A stretch of 64,000 nucleotides of DNA from Poseidonocella sedimentorum. GTDB lineage: Bacteria; Pseudomonadota; Alphaproteobacteria; Rhodobacterales; Rhodobacteraceae. Under the pieces are notes generated by a model. It did not search any database. It saw only the letters and a program-made list of their open reading frames with translations, and had not been told where the DNA came from. Positions 44,106-51,604 of the stretch are shown here, piece after piece (position 1 is the stretch's first letter; each line of letters opens with the position of its first letter). A program made the position numbers and the translations under genes. The stretch spans positions 62,001 to 126,000 of the forward strand of contig NZ_FOYI01000005.1 of assembly GCF_900116005.1 (NCBI RefSeq), written 5' to 3'.

Positions 44106-45866
44106 CTAGGCCGAAGGTTCCAGATCGGCCTCGGTCACGGCTTTCGCGGGGGTTTCATCGAAATTCGCAATCGGGAACTCGACCGAGACACAGTAGCTCT
44201 CGTCCTCGTCCTCCAGATTGAGCGTCCCGCCGAGCTGTTGAGCAAAGGCGGTGATCAGCCCCGTGCCCAGCCCCGATCCGCGCACCTGTTCCGGCGGCAC
44301 AAGGGGGATGCCCTTGGAATTGCTCACGGTCAGCCGGGCGGCTTCGGAGGTGAGCTTTTCGAGCGAGATGTCGAAGGATGGGCGCTCGTCGCTCGGACGG
44401 CCCATGTATTTGAGCGCGTTGGTCGTGGCCTCGGTGGCCAGAAGCGAAAGCGGCACCGCCTGATCGGGATAGAGCACGATGGCATCGTAGGACTCCGAAC
44501 TGTCGAGCCCGGCCTCGCCCGGGGAGCTCCCCGCGAGCAATTTGCCGACGGTTCCGCGCAGCAGCTCATCGGCGCGCACACGGCCCTCCGTGGTTGTCTC
44601 ATAGAGGCTGCGGTGCACGGTCGCGATGCTCATCACGCGGCCCTGAACCTCCTTGAGCGCGGTGCGCGCCTCGGGCGTCTTGGCCTTGCGGATCTTCATG
44701 TTCACGATGGAGGCGATGAGTTGGAGGTTGTTCTTCACCCGGTGGTGGACCTCCTTGAGCAGCACGGTCTTGTCGTGGATCGTGTCTTCGAGCTCGGCCT
44801 CGTCCCGGACGATGGTTTCGGCCAGATTGCGCCAGGCGGCGTCGATTTCGCGCAGCTCATAGGGCACACCCGCTTCGAGGGGCTGCTCATCGTGGCGCCG
44901 GGTGGCGGCGAAGCGGCGCATGTCGCGGCCCAGGTGGTTGATATGCTTGATGACGAGCCGGTGCACCGCGAGATAGGCGACCCCGAGGCTGGTGATCCAC
45001 ATGGCGATGGGAAAGAGCAGCGGGCTCGCCATCGCGAGGCCGGGCGCGACGGCAAGATGCTCGCGTGGCCAACTGCCGATGGCATAGACCTGATTGCGCT
45101 GGATCGGCACCACGGCGAAAACCCGTTCCTCACCGTTGCGCGTGACGCCGGAAAAGGATGTCCGGGTCTGGCCGATGAAGTCTTGCAGATCCCTCTCGGC
45201 AGGCAGGCGCCCCTCGGCGCCCTCGAGTCCGCCCTCGGCGCTCAGGATCTCACCTTCGTTGTTGAAGGTGATGAGTTCGATGGGCCGTTCGGACGGGAGC
45301 GTTTCAAGCCGCGCGCGCGTCTCGTTATGCGGCAGCGAGACCGCGATGTAGCCGTCGAAGGCGCCGTCCTGCAACACCGGGGAGGAGAGCACGATCACGG
45401 AGGTCTTGCTGATGGGCGCATTGCGGATCAGATCGCTGCGCTGTTCGGGCTGCGCGCGCATGACCCTGTAGAGCGTGTAGTCCCGGACGTCGAACCCGAT
45501 CGAATCCGAGGCGCATTGCACGATGCCGCTTTGATTGACGTAGCCGGCAAAGGAGTATTCGGGGTTCTTGGCGATGTAGTCTTCGAAGATGAAGTTGCAG
45601 TTGGCCTGATCGCCCCGGATCGAGGGGATCACGGAGGCGAGCGCGTTGGCGGTGCCGAAGCCGGCACGGATCAGGGCCTCTTCGCTCGCCGCGGCCTGTG
45701 CGGTGAGCGCCAGAAGCGCGGTCTCGGCCCGCCGGTCGGCGGTCTTGGTAAATTGCTGCGTCAGGGATACCGCGATCAGGCCGATTGGAAACAGCGCCAG
45801 CGACAACAGCGCGGCGATCCTGAATCCCAGCCCGTCAAACGGCCGACGCCGGACGGTTTCTATCAC
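44106..45866 (-). CDS. general-stress sensor kinase, HisKA_2 type
   Basis: This 586-aa kinase has a membrane helix near residues 18-40, an extracytoplasmic sensor region (about 45-270) and a second helix near 275-300. Its kinase core is the HisKA_2 type common in alphaproteobacterial general stress signalling, with the phospho-acceptor box KEVHHRVKNNLQLIASIVNM near residue 370. The ATPase domain shows EATTNALKY and GSGLGTGLI. It overlaps ecfG by 4 nt. By family and position it should phosphorylate, or dephosphorylate, PhyR. What it senses is not known. Confidence 0.9.
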   Translation of the reverse strand: MIETVRRRPFDGLGFRIAALLSLALFPIGLIAVSLTQQFTKTADRRAETALLALTAQAAASEEALIRAGFGTANALASVIPSIRGDQANCNFIFEDYIAKNPEYSFAGYVNQSGIVQCASDSIGFDVRDYTLYRVMRAQPEQRSDLIRNAPISKTSVIVLSSPVLQDGAFDGYIAVSLPHNETRARLETLPSERPIELITFNNEGEILSAEGGLEGAEGRLPAERDLQDFIGQTRTSFSGVTRNGEERVFAVVPIQRNQVYAIGSWPREHLAVAPGLAMASPLLFPIAMWITSLGVAYLAVHRLVIKHINHLGRDMRRFAATRRHDEQPLEAGVPYELREIDAAWRNLAETIVRDEAELEDTIHDKTVLLKEVHHRVKNNLQLIASIVNMKIRKAKTPEARTALKEVQGRVMSIATVHRSLYETTTEGRVRADELLRGTVGKLLAGSSPGEAGLDSSESYDAIVLYPDQAVPLSLLATEATTNALKYMGRPSDERPSFDISLEKLTSEAARLTVSNSKGIPLVPPEQVRGSGLGTGLITAFAQQLGGTLNLEDEDESYCVSVEFPIANFDETPAKAVTEADLEPSA

Positions 45867-46444
45867 GCAGCACTCCCTCGCACCGGAAGGCCGGCGGTTA
45901 CAACGGCCATGGTTTCCTGGTCGGTCAGTTCGAGTGCCTCACTGTCGCTCAATTCCATCAGCTCGGTCAACCGCTGCCGCGCGCGATTGACGCGGCTCTT
46001 GATGGTGCCCACGGCGACACCACAGGTAACGGCGGCTTCTTCGTAAGAGAACCCTGATGCCCCCACAAGCACCAGCGCCTCGCGCTGTTCGTCGTTGAGC
46101 TTGGCGAAGGCCACTTCGAAATCAGCCAGAGCCAGCCGCCCGTCATGATCGGGCTTGCGTGACAGGGTCGCGGCAAAGCTGCCGTCGCTGTCCTGCACTT
46201 CGCGTTTCGCCTTGCGGCGATCGGAATAGAAGGTGTTGCGCAGAATGGTGAAAAGCCACGCGCGCATGTTGGTGCCGACCTGGAAAGACCCGAGGTTTTT
46301 CCACGCCTTGATCACCGCGTCCTGCACCAGATCATCGGCCTGGCTGGGGTTGCGGGTCAGGCTGAGCGCAAAGGCCCGCATGGCCGGCAGATGGGTGACA
46401 ATCTCATCGCGCGGATCGAGATCTGCGGCATCATTGCTGCTCAT
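45863..46444 (-). CDS. ecfG: EcfG-type extracytoplasmic-function sigma factor (general stress)
   Basis: This 193-aa sigma factor has region 2 (MRAFALSLTRNPSQADDLVQDAVIKAWKN, and MRAWLFTILRNTFYSDRRKAKRE) and region 4 (LNDEQREALVLVGASGFSYEEAAVTCGVAVGTIKSRVNRAR). It is the EcfG/RpoE2 type that directs RNA polymerase to GGAAC-N16/17-CGTT promoters. NepR, encoded just upstream with an ATGA overlap, would hold it inactive until phosphorylated PhyR removes NepR. Six perfect EcfG promoters lie in the surrounding 9 kb. Confidence 0.95.
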   Translation of the reverse strand: MSSNDAADLDPRDEIVTHLPAMRAFALSLTRNPSQADDLVQDAVIKAWKNLGSFQVGTNMRAWLFTILRNTFYSDRRKAKREVQDSDGSFAATLSRKPDHDGRLALADFEVAFAKLNDEQREALVLVGASGFSYEEAAVTCGVAVGTIKSRVNRARQRLTELMELSDSEALELTDQETMAVVTAGLPVRGSAA

Positions 46445-46584
46445 TTCTGGGCATCCTGCTGCTTGAGCTGGTCCAGAAGGTCGAGAAACCGATCGGGGAT
46501 GTCTTCCTCAAGAGTCTTTTGATAGACCTTTCGCAAGTTCTCTTCGATCTGCTCATCCAGGTTCTTGTCGTCATGGGGTTGCAT
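46441..46584 (-). CDS. nepR: anti-sigma factor NepR (47 aa)
   Basis: This 47-aa protein is an anti-sigma factor. It contains the NepR core: IEENLRKVYQKTLEED (helix 1, near residues 13-28) and IPDRFLDLLDQL (helix 2, near 29-40). NepR wraps EcfG and is released when phosphorylated PhyR imitates the sigma factor. The gene's stop overlaps the ecfG start (ATGA). It is transcribed leftward from an EcfG promoter whose elements interleave with those of phyR. Confidence 0.95.
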   Translation of the reverse strand: MQPHDDKNLDEQIEENLRKVYQKTLEEDIPDRFLDLLDQLKQQDAQK

Positions 46585-46633
46585 GCTAACGTCCGTGTCG
46601 AGTGGGGTTGATCATAAATTTTACACAGTTTTC

Positions 46634-46659
46634 GGAACTCAACGCTCTGTCTGCGCGTT
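46634..46659 (+). promoter_or_regulatory. EcfG promoter of phyR
   Basis: GGAAC (46634-46638) and CGTT (46656-46659) are separated by 17 nt. It reads rightward to phyR at 46696. It shares its DNA with the leftward nepR promoter at 46641-46666. Confidence 0.85.
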
Positions 46660-46666
46660 CAGTTCC
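46641..46666 (-). promoter_or_regulatory. EcfG promoter of nepR-ecfG, interleaved with that of phyR
   Basis: On the minus strand GGAAC (46666-46662) and CGTT (46644-46641) are separated by 17 nt. The whole 33-bp block 46634-46666 is a near-perfect palindrome with 12-nt arms matching at 11 positions. Confidence 0.85.
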
Positions 46667-46695
46667 CGAGATAACGCAAAAAAAGGACGAATTGA

Positions 46696-47508
46696 ATGTC
46701 TACAGCTTCGTCAGAGAAGACCTTGTCCGAAATCGTGGCCGGGCTTCTGCCGTACCTGCGCAGATATGCGCGGGCGCTGACCGGCGATCAGCAGACGGGG
46801 GACAAGTATGCCGCGACCACGTTGGAAGCCCTGCTCAATGACCGTTCGGTCTTTGCCAGCATCGACAACCCCAAGGTCGCCCTGTTCCATACCTTTCACG
46901 TGATCTGGTCCAGCGCCGGCACACCGACGGGCGAGGACGAGACCGGTTTGGCCAAGCGGGCCCAGGCCCATTTGCGCCGGCTGACGCCCAACACGCGCGA
47001 GGCGCTTCTGCTCTATTCCATCGAGGATTTCACCAAGGACGAGGTTGCCCTGATCATGGGCACCAACACCGATGAGGTCGAGCATCTGCTCTCCGTGGCC
47101 GAGGCCGAGATGGCCGAGAGCGTGCGCGGGCAGGTCATGGTCATCGAGGATGAGGCGATCATCGCGCTCGATCTGCAAGGCATCGTGTCGGACATGGGCC
47201 ACCGCATCAGCGGCGTCGCCAGCATCAAGGACGAGGCCGTAAAGCTTGCCGCCGCGGTGAAGCCGGACCTGATCCTGTCGGACATCCAGCTTGCGGATGG
47301 CTCCTCCGGGATCGATGCGGTCAACGACATCCTCGGCGCCGCGGGCGATATTCCGGTGATCTTCATCACCGCCTTCCCCGAGCGCCTGCTGACCGGCGAG
47401 CGGCATGAGCCCGCCTTCGTCATCACCAAGCCCTACAGCGAGGAGCAGGTGCGCTCGGCCGTGAGCCAGGCGATGTTCTTCGCCAGCACCGAGACTCTGC
47501 ACGCCTGA
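46696..47508 (+). CDS. phyR: PhyR, general stress response anti-anti-sigma regulator
   Basis: This 270-aa protein has an N-terminal sigma-like domain (about residues 10-130, with RRYARALTGDQQTGDKYAATTLEALL and SIEDFTKDEVALIMGT) and a C-terminal receiver domain. The receiver has VIEDEAIIALDLQ, the phospho-acceptor Asp in LILSDIQLADGSSG, the ITAFPERLLTG motif and the Lys in ITKPYS. This reversed domain order defines PhyR. When phosphorylated it binds NepR and frees EcfG. It is divergent from nepR-ecfG and is followed by a strong two-way terminator. Confidence 0.96.
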   Translation: MSTASSEKTLSEIVAGLLPYLRRYARALTGDQQTGDKYAATTLEALLNDRSVFASIDNPKVALFHTFHVIWSSAGTPTGEDETGLAKRAQAHLRRLTPNTREALLLYSIEDFTKDEVALIMGTNTDEVEHLLSVAEAEMAESVRGQVMVIEDEAIIALDLQGIVSDMGHRISGVASIKDEAVKLAAAVKPDLILSDIQLADGSSGIDAVNDILGAAGDIPVIFITAFPERLLTGERHEPAFVITKPYSEEQVRSAVSQAMFFASTETLHA

Positions 47509-47536
47509 GCCGCAGCGCCGATGCCCAGTACGAAAA

Positions 47537-47566
47537 AGCCCCGCCGGATGATCGTCCGGCGGGGCT
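47537..47566. terminator. bidirectional terminator between phyR and dps
   Basis: A perfect 12-bp stem (47537-47548 with 47555-47566) has a 6-nt loop. AAAAA on its left side gives a T-run for the leftward dps transcript; GAGTTT on the right is weaker. Confidence 0.88.
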
Positions 47567-47616
47567 GAGTTTACTGGTACCTTTGGGGAAGACTGGTTAA
47601 CTACACTGGGTGCGCG

Positions 47617-48114
47617 TCACTCCTTGGCGATGGCGCGCAGCATCCATGTGGCCTTCTCGTGAAACGCGGCGCGCGCGGTCGCGAGATCGGCGGTGACGTC
47701 GTCGTCATGCTCTTCCGACACTCTGATCAGGCCGCGCAGCTGTTTGGCGAGCTTTTCGTGGCCCTTCGCCAGATCCTCGACCATATCCTTGGCCGTGGGG
47801 TTCTTGGGCGCGTCGTCAACCTGCGCGTCGCTCAGCACGGCCTTGACGGACATGGGCGCCAGTTGGCCCAGAGCCCGGATCCGCTCGGCGAGCACGTCGG
47901 TCGCCTCGAACAGATCGCCATATTGCTCTTCGGTCAGCGAATGAATGCTGTAGAACAGCGGCCCTTCGACGTTCCAGTGGTAGACATGCGTCTTGAGTAG
48001 AAGCGTGTAGGTGTCGGTCAGCGCCTGCGCGAGGCCGTCGGCCACCGCGGCAGGCTTGTCCACGCCGGAGTTGACCGGCGTGGAGCGAGGTACGGTATCG
48101 AGTGCGTCTTTCAT
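47617..48114 (-). CDS. dps: Dps-type DNA-protection ferritin
   Basis: This 165-aa ferritin-like protein belongs to the Dps family, which forms a 12-subunit shell that oxidises Fe(II) with peroxide and shields DNA. The ferroxidase residues are in KTHVYHWNVEGPLFYSIHSLTEEQYGDLFEATDVLAERIRALG (His and Asp/Glu near residues 40-75; read as two adjoining segments). It lies 50 nt downstream of the DUF1328 gene, and no separate EcfG promoter is visible before it, so it is probably transcribed with that gene. A 12-nt palindrome CCTCACGTGAGG lies near its ribosome site. Confidence 0.94.
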   Translation of the reverse strand: MKDALDTVPRSTPVNSGVDKPAAVADGLAQALTDTYTLLLKTHVYHWNVEGPLFYSIHSLTEEQYGDLFEATDVLAERIRALGQLAPMSVKAVLSDAQVDDAPKNPTAKDMVEDLAKGHEKLAKQLRGLIRVSEEHDDDVTADLATARAAFHEKATWMLRAIAKE

Positions 48115-48163
48115 CGTGAAATGTCCTCACGTGAGGGGAGTGGAGGGGTGAAACGCGCCGGGG

Positions 48164-48337
48164 TCAGACCGGCGGTTTGCCCCGGACAGCCCGCGCCACG
48201 AGAGCCACGACGAAGAGAAGCAGGAACACGAAGAACAGGAATTGTGCGATCCCGGCGGACGCGCTCGCGATCCCACCGAAGCCGAAGACAGCGGCGATGA
48301 TCGCCACGACGAGGAATGTAAGTGCCCAACCAAGCAT
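48164..48337 (-). CDS. DUF1328 small membrane protein (57 aa)
   Basis: This 57-aa protein begins [24 protein letters not shown] and has two membrane helices, with a short basic end (RAVRGKPPV). It is a DUF1328/YtjA family protein, frequently part of general stress regulons. CTAGGAGG lies upstream of the ATG. A perfect EcfG promoter lies about 55 nt upstream on the same strand. Function unknown. Confidence 0.92.
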   Translation of the reverse strand: MLGWALTFLVVAIIAAVFGFGGIASASAGIAQFLFFVFLLLFVVALVARAVRGKPPV

Positions 48338-48392
48338 TGGAGCCTCCTAGGGTTTGGTTCAAGATGCGCCATGGGGCGCTTGCTGGGGGATC

Positions 48393-48418
48393 AACGTGGC
48401 CGGTTTGCGCTTGGTTCC
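48393..48418 (-). promoter_or_regulatory. EcfG promoter of the DUF1328-dps unit
   Basis: On the minus strand GGAAC (48418-48414) and CGTT (48396-48393) are separated by 17 nt. RNA would begin near 48386, 49 nt before the DUF1328 start. Confidence 0.82.
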
Positions 48419-48444
48419 GATATTTTTCGGCCCTATTTTTCAGG

Positions 48445-48469
48445 GAACTTTTCGGTCGGTCGCGCGTTG
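48445..48469 (+). promoter_or_regulatory. EcfG promoter of the DUF883-holin-like unit
   Basis: GGAAC (48445-48449) and CGTT (48466-48469) are separated by 16 nt. RNA would begin near 48476, 26 nt before the DUF883 ATG. It stands back-to-back with the leftward promoter at 48393-48418. Confidence 0.82.
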
Positions 48470-48501
48470 TAGGGGCAACTTCAGATGCAAGGAGGCCAGA
48501 C

Positions 48502-48840
48502 ATGGCTCGCACCCAAACCAACGGTTCGGCAGAGAAAAACGCCGAAAAAGCCTACGCCGACCTAGAGATGCAAATCGCCACGCTGAAAAGCGACGTGGCC
48601 CAGCTCACATCGACACTCGGGGACTTCGCTCAGGCGCAGAAAGAACAGCTTGGCGTCGCGGCCTCGGACTCGATCGACGCGGCCAAGAAGCTTGGCATCG
48701 CCAAGGCCGAAGCGGCGCAGGCACAGGCCCGCGATGCGGTCGCCGGGGCCGAGCGCGCAGTGCGCGCCAACCCGATGGCCTCGGTCGGCTTTGCCGCGGG
48801 GGCCGGTTTCCTCGCCGGGCTCCTGGCCACGCGTCGCTGA
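48502..48840 (+). CDS. DUF883 (ElaB/YqjD-like) membrane-anchored protein
   Basis: This 112-aa protein is the DUF883/ElaB type: a long amphipathic helix (about residues 15-85, with MQIATLKSDVAQLTSTLGDFAQAQ and Ala-rich repeats) and a C-terminal membrane anchor (PMASVGFAAGAGFLAGLLATRR). Relatives bind ribosomes at the membrane in stationary phase. The ATG has GGAGG upstream and lies just after an EcfG promoter. It is followed 10 nt later by a holin-like gene. Confidence 0.88.
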   Translation: MARTQTNGSAEKNAEKAYADLEMQIATLKSDVAQLTSTLGDFAQAQKEQLGVAASDSIDAAKKLGIAKAEAAQAQARDAVAGAERAVRANPMASVGFAAGAGFLAGLLATRR

Positions 48841-48850
48841 GCGCGCACGG

Positions 48851-49216
48851 ATGCTGGAGGCATTGCAAGACAAGGCTGCCGAGGGCGCCCGGCGCGCGGC
48901 TTGGGCCGTGGTCGGATCGCTGCTTCTGGCGGTCGGCGCGGGGTTCCTGACCGTCGCGGCCTGGATGGTGCTCGATGCGGTGCGCGATGCGCAATTCGCC
49001 GCGCTGGTCATCGGGCTGACCTATGCCGGCGGCGGCATCCTCGCACTCGGATTCGGCGCCGCGCGGACCCACCGCTCCCGGCGTCCGCTGGGGCACGGGG
49101 CCCAAGGTCCGGCGCATCTGCGATCCACGCCCGAAGCGCCAGCTGCCGACCCGTTCGAGCGCATGGCGCGCGCCTTTGCCGAAGGGTTCCAGACCGGCCG
49201 CGCGATGCGCCGCTGA
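48851..49216 (+). CDS. phage-holin-family-like (DUF1469/YqjE-like) membrane protein
   Basis: This 121-aa protein has two membrane helices (AWAVVGSLLLAVGAGFLTVAAWMVL near residues 18-42 and AALVIGLTYAGGGILALGFGA near 50-70) and a soluble C-terminal part that includes FERMARAFAEGFQTGRAM. It matches the phage holin superfamily-like proteins that follow DUF883 genes in the YqjD-YqjE arrangement. There is no other phage gene nearby, so a role in lysis is unlikely. It is co-transcribed with the DUF883 gene. Confidence 0.8.
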   Translation: MLEALQDKAAEGARRAAWAVVGSLLLAVGAGFLTVAAWMVLDAVRDAQFAALVIGLTYAGGGILALGFGAARTHRSRRPLGHGAQGPAHLRSTPEAPAADPFERMARAFAEGFQTGRAMRR

Positions 49217-49229
49217 CTGCTGCCCGCCC

Positions 49230-50123
49230 TCAGGGCCAGGCGTGAAACGCCGTCTCCCGCGGCCCGCGCCGGCGGATCGAACTGTTGAGCTGGCGAAACT
49301 TTCCCGGCGCCATCTCCGCATGGCGCTGGAAAAACCGGTTGAAATAGGCCGCATCGGTGAACCCGAGTTTGAAGGCAATCTCCGCCACATGCAGGTTCGA
49401 GCGCAGGAGCAGCGATTTCGCCTCCTCCATCAGCCGCGCCTGCAAATGGCTGTGCGGGGTGGTGCCGATGGCCCGGCGCACAGCCGAGTTGAGCCGATCG
49501 CGCGACACGCCGATCCGCTCGGCATAGCGCGATACCGACCAATGGCTTTGCAGGTAAACCTCCGCCAGATGCAGAAATTCGTCGGCGATCTGCTGCGGCA
49601 GGGTGTCGAGTTCCAGCCCCGTGGGGCTTGAGGCGCGCCAGACCTCGATCAGCAGCAGCGACACGCAATGATGGACCACCGCGCGCGCGCCGGGGGCCAT
49701 GGAAAACAACTCGCCGTCGATCTGCTCGGCAAGGTTCTCGAGCTTGGCGAGGGTCGCCGCGTTGAGCGCGGGCAAGTGGATGCGCCCCGAAACGGCCTTG
49801 CGCACATGGGCGGAGATCGTCCCGCCGGGGATCGACTGGCCCACCACCGTATCGGACACCCGCAGCACGAAACCGCGCGTCCCCGCATCCAGCCGGATCG
49901 GCGCCCCTTTTTGCGGCGGTGACCAGACGAGGCAGGGCGCGGCAAGCGGGACGGTGCTCGCGCCCGAAGCCAGCCGCCCCGATCCGGCGGTGATGACGAA
50001 GAGCGCCGCGCGTTGGTCAAGCGCGGTGAATTCCGTGGCCGTCAGCGCGCTGCGAATGCGCTCGGTCTGGACGCCGGTCTGGCGCGGCGCTGCGGGGAGC
50101 AGAGATCTGGCGCGATCCGTCAA
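49230..50123 (-). CDS. AraC-family transcriptional regulator
   Basis: This 297-aa regulator has an N-terminal sensing domain and a C-terminal double helix-turn-helix of the AraC type (SVSRYAERIGVSRDRLNSAVRRAIG, then HVAEIAFKLGFTDAAYFNRFFQRH). The frame opens with TTG at 50123; no ATG lies nearby, so the start is uncertain by a few residues. It is divergent from livK, 148 nt away, and is the likely regulator of the livKHMGF-dehydrogenase operon. Its effector is unknown. Confidence 0.88.
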   Translation of the reverse strand: MTDRARSLLPAAPRQTGVQTERIRSALTATEFTALDQRAALFVITAGSGRLASGASTVPLAAPCLVWSPPQKGAPIRLDAGTRGFVLRVSDTVVGQSIPGGTISAHVRKAVSGRIHLPALNAATLAKLENLAEQIDGELFSMAPGARAVVHHCVSLLLIEVWRASSPTGLELDTLPQQIADEFLHLAEVYLQSHWSVSRYAERIGVSRDRLNSAVRRAIGTTPHSHLQARLMEEAKSLLLRSNLHVAEIAFKLGFTDAAYFNRFFQRHAEMAPGKFRQLNSSIRRRGPRETAFHAWP

Positions 50124-50271
50124 ATGTCCAATTCTTTCCTCAGAATGTCTATTTCGCAGAGCTATCGCCGCGATCTAAGCTGCGCGTCAAGCCTCAATTC
50201 GTTCGCGTTTGACGGCTCGGGTGGCCTCGACGGTGAAAATTGAGGCTATTGAACAACCTTGGGAGGAAAAA

Positions 50272-51510
50272 ATGAACAGTTTGGGAATTTCGTGGGCCGG
50301 TTCGCTCACGCGCCTGGCCGGTGGCCTTGCGGCGGCCTCACTGACGCTTGCGGCCGCGACAGGCGCGGCCAGCGCGCAGGAGACGGACGCCGTAACCATC
50401 GGCTATGCCATCTCCAAATCGGGGCCCAATGCGGGCGGGGCGGACATGACCGTCACGCCCAACTACGAGCTTTGGGTGCACGAGGTGAACGAAAGGGGCG
50501 GGCTCACGCTCCCCGACGGCAGCCAGCGGCCCATCGAGGTGATCGAGTATGACGACCGCTCTTCGGCGGAAGAAGTCGTGCGCGCGGTCGAACGGCTCGC
50601 GACGCAAGACAAGGTCGATCTGATCCTGCCGCCCTGGGGCACCGGGTTCAACCTCGCGGTCGCGCCGCTCATGGCGCGCCATGGCTACCCGCATCTCGCG
50701 GGCGCGGCGGTCACCGACAAGGCCGATGATTTCGTGGAACGCTGGGACACGAGCTTCTGGTTCATGGGTGGCGGCGAAGACTACACCCACGCGCTCGCCG
50801 AGGTGCTGATCGAGGCGCGCGACGCAGGGACCATCAACAACTCCGTGGCGATGGTCTCGGTGGCCGACGGGTTCGGCATCGACCTCGTGAAAGCGGCGCG
50901 CCCGACCCTTGAAGAGGCCGGGTTCGAGATTGCCTATGACAAGGCGTTTCCGCCGCAGACCTCCGATTTCGCGACCATCATCAACGAGGCCGCGGGCACC
51001 GGCGCCGACACGTTCATCGCGTTTTCCTACCCGCCGCACACCTTCGCCCTGACCAAACAGGCCCAGGTCGCGAGCTACAACCCGGCGGTGTTCTACCTCG
51101 GCGTCGGCGCAGGCTTTCCGGTCTACACCAATATCTCCGGCGGCCAGATGGAAGGCGTCATGAGCCTCGGCGGGATCGACCCCGACAACGCGCTCAACGC
51201 CGAATATCGCGCCCGGCATGAGGCCGTCATCGGCCGCGCACCCGACTACTGGGGCAGCGTGCTGATCTATGCGAGCCTGCAGATGCTGGAACAAGCGATC
51301 GAACGGGTCGGGCTCGACAAGGCGGAAATCGCCAAGGAGCTCTCGACCGGCACCTTCGACACCGTGCTCGGCGAGACCAAGCTGGAGAACAACCAGCTGC
51401 GCAACATCTGGTGGACCGGCCAGTGGCAGGACGGGACCTTCGTCGCCGTGGCCCCGGGCGACCGCGACGGCGCGGGCGAGGCCTCCCTGCCGAAACCGGC
51501 CTGGCAGTAA
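50272..51510 (+). CDS. LivK-type ABC transporter substrate-binding protein
   Basis: This 412-aa protein has a signal peptide (ending AAATGAASAQ near residue 41) and a type I periplasmic binding fold of the branched-chain amino acid/amide family (TIGYAISKSGPNAGGADMT, then VEYDDRSSAEEVVRAVERLATQDKVD with small changes). It feeds the permeases and ATPases encoded downstream. The start ATG has GGGAGG upstream; the longer frame is not used. Enzymes at the end of the operon suggest an aromatic or aldehyde-yielding substrate rather than leucine. Confidence 0.9.
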   Translation: MNSLGISWAGSLTRLAGGLAAASLTLAAATGAASAQETDAVTIGYAISKSGPNAGGADMTVTPNYELWVHEVNERGGLTLPDGSQRPIEVIEYDDRSSAEEVVRAVERLATQDKVDLILPPWGTGFNLAVAPLMARHGYPHLAGAAVTDKADDFVERWDTSFWFMGGGEDYTHALAEVLIEARDAGTINNSVAMVSVADGFGIDLVKAARPTLEEAGFEIAYDKAFPPQTSDFATIINEAAGTGADTFIAFSYPPHTFALTKQAQVASYNPAVFYLGVGAGFPVYTNISGGQMEGVMSLGGIDPDNALNAEYRARHEAVIGRAPDYWGSVLIYASLQMLEQAIERVGLDKAEIAKELSTGTFDTVLGETKLENNQLRNIWWTGQWQDGTFVAVAPGDRDGAGEASLPKPAWQ

Positions 51511-51604
51511 ACCGGACGCGGTGGCGGGCCCCGATACGGGCCCGCCATCCTAGCCAACCAGATGCGGGCCACGGCCCGACAACCCTTCAGATACGACAGA
51601 GCCG

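Noticed and set aside
48125-48136. Palindrome CCTCACGTGAGG near the dps ribosome site
   Set aside because: With no loop it cannot form a stable RNA hairpin, and no second copy was found to support an operator.
48851-49216. Holin-like gene as evidence for a prophage
   Set aside because: No other phage gene is nearby, and the pairing with DUF883 matches the chromosomal YqjD-YqjE arrangement.
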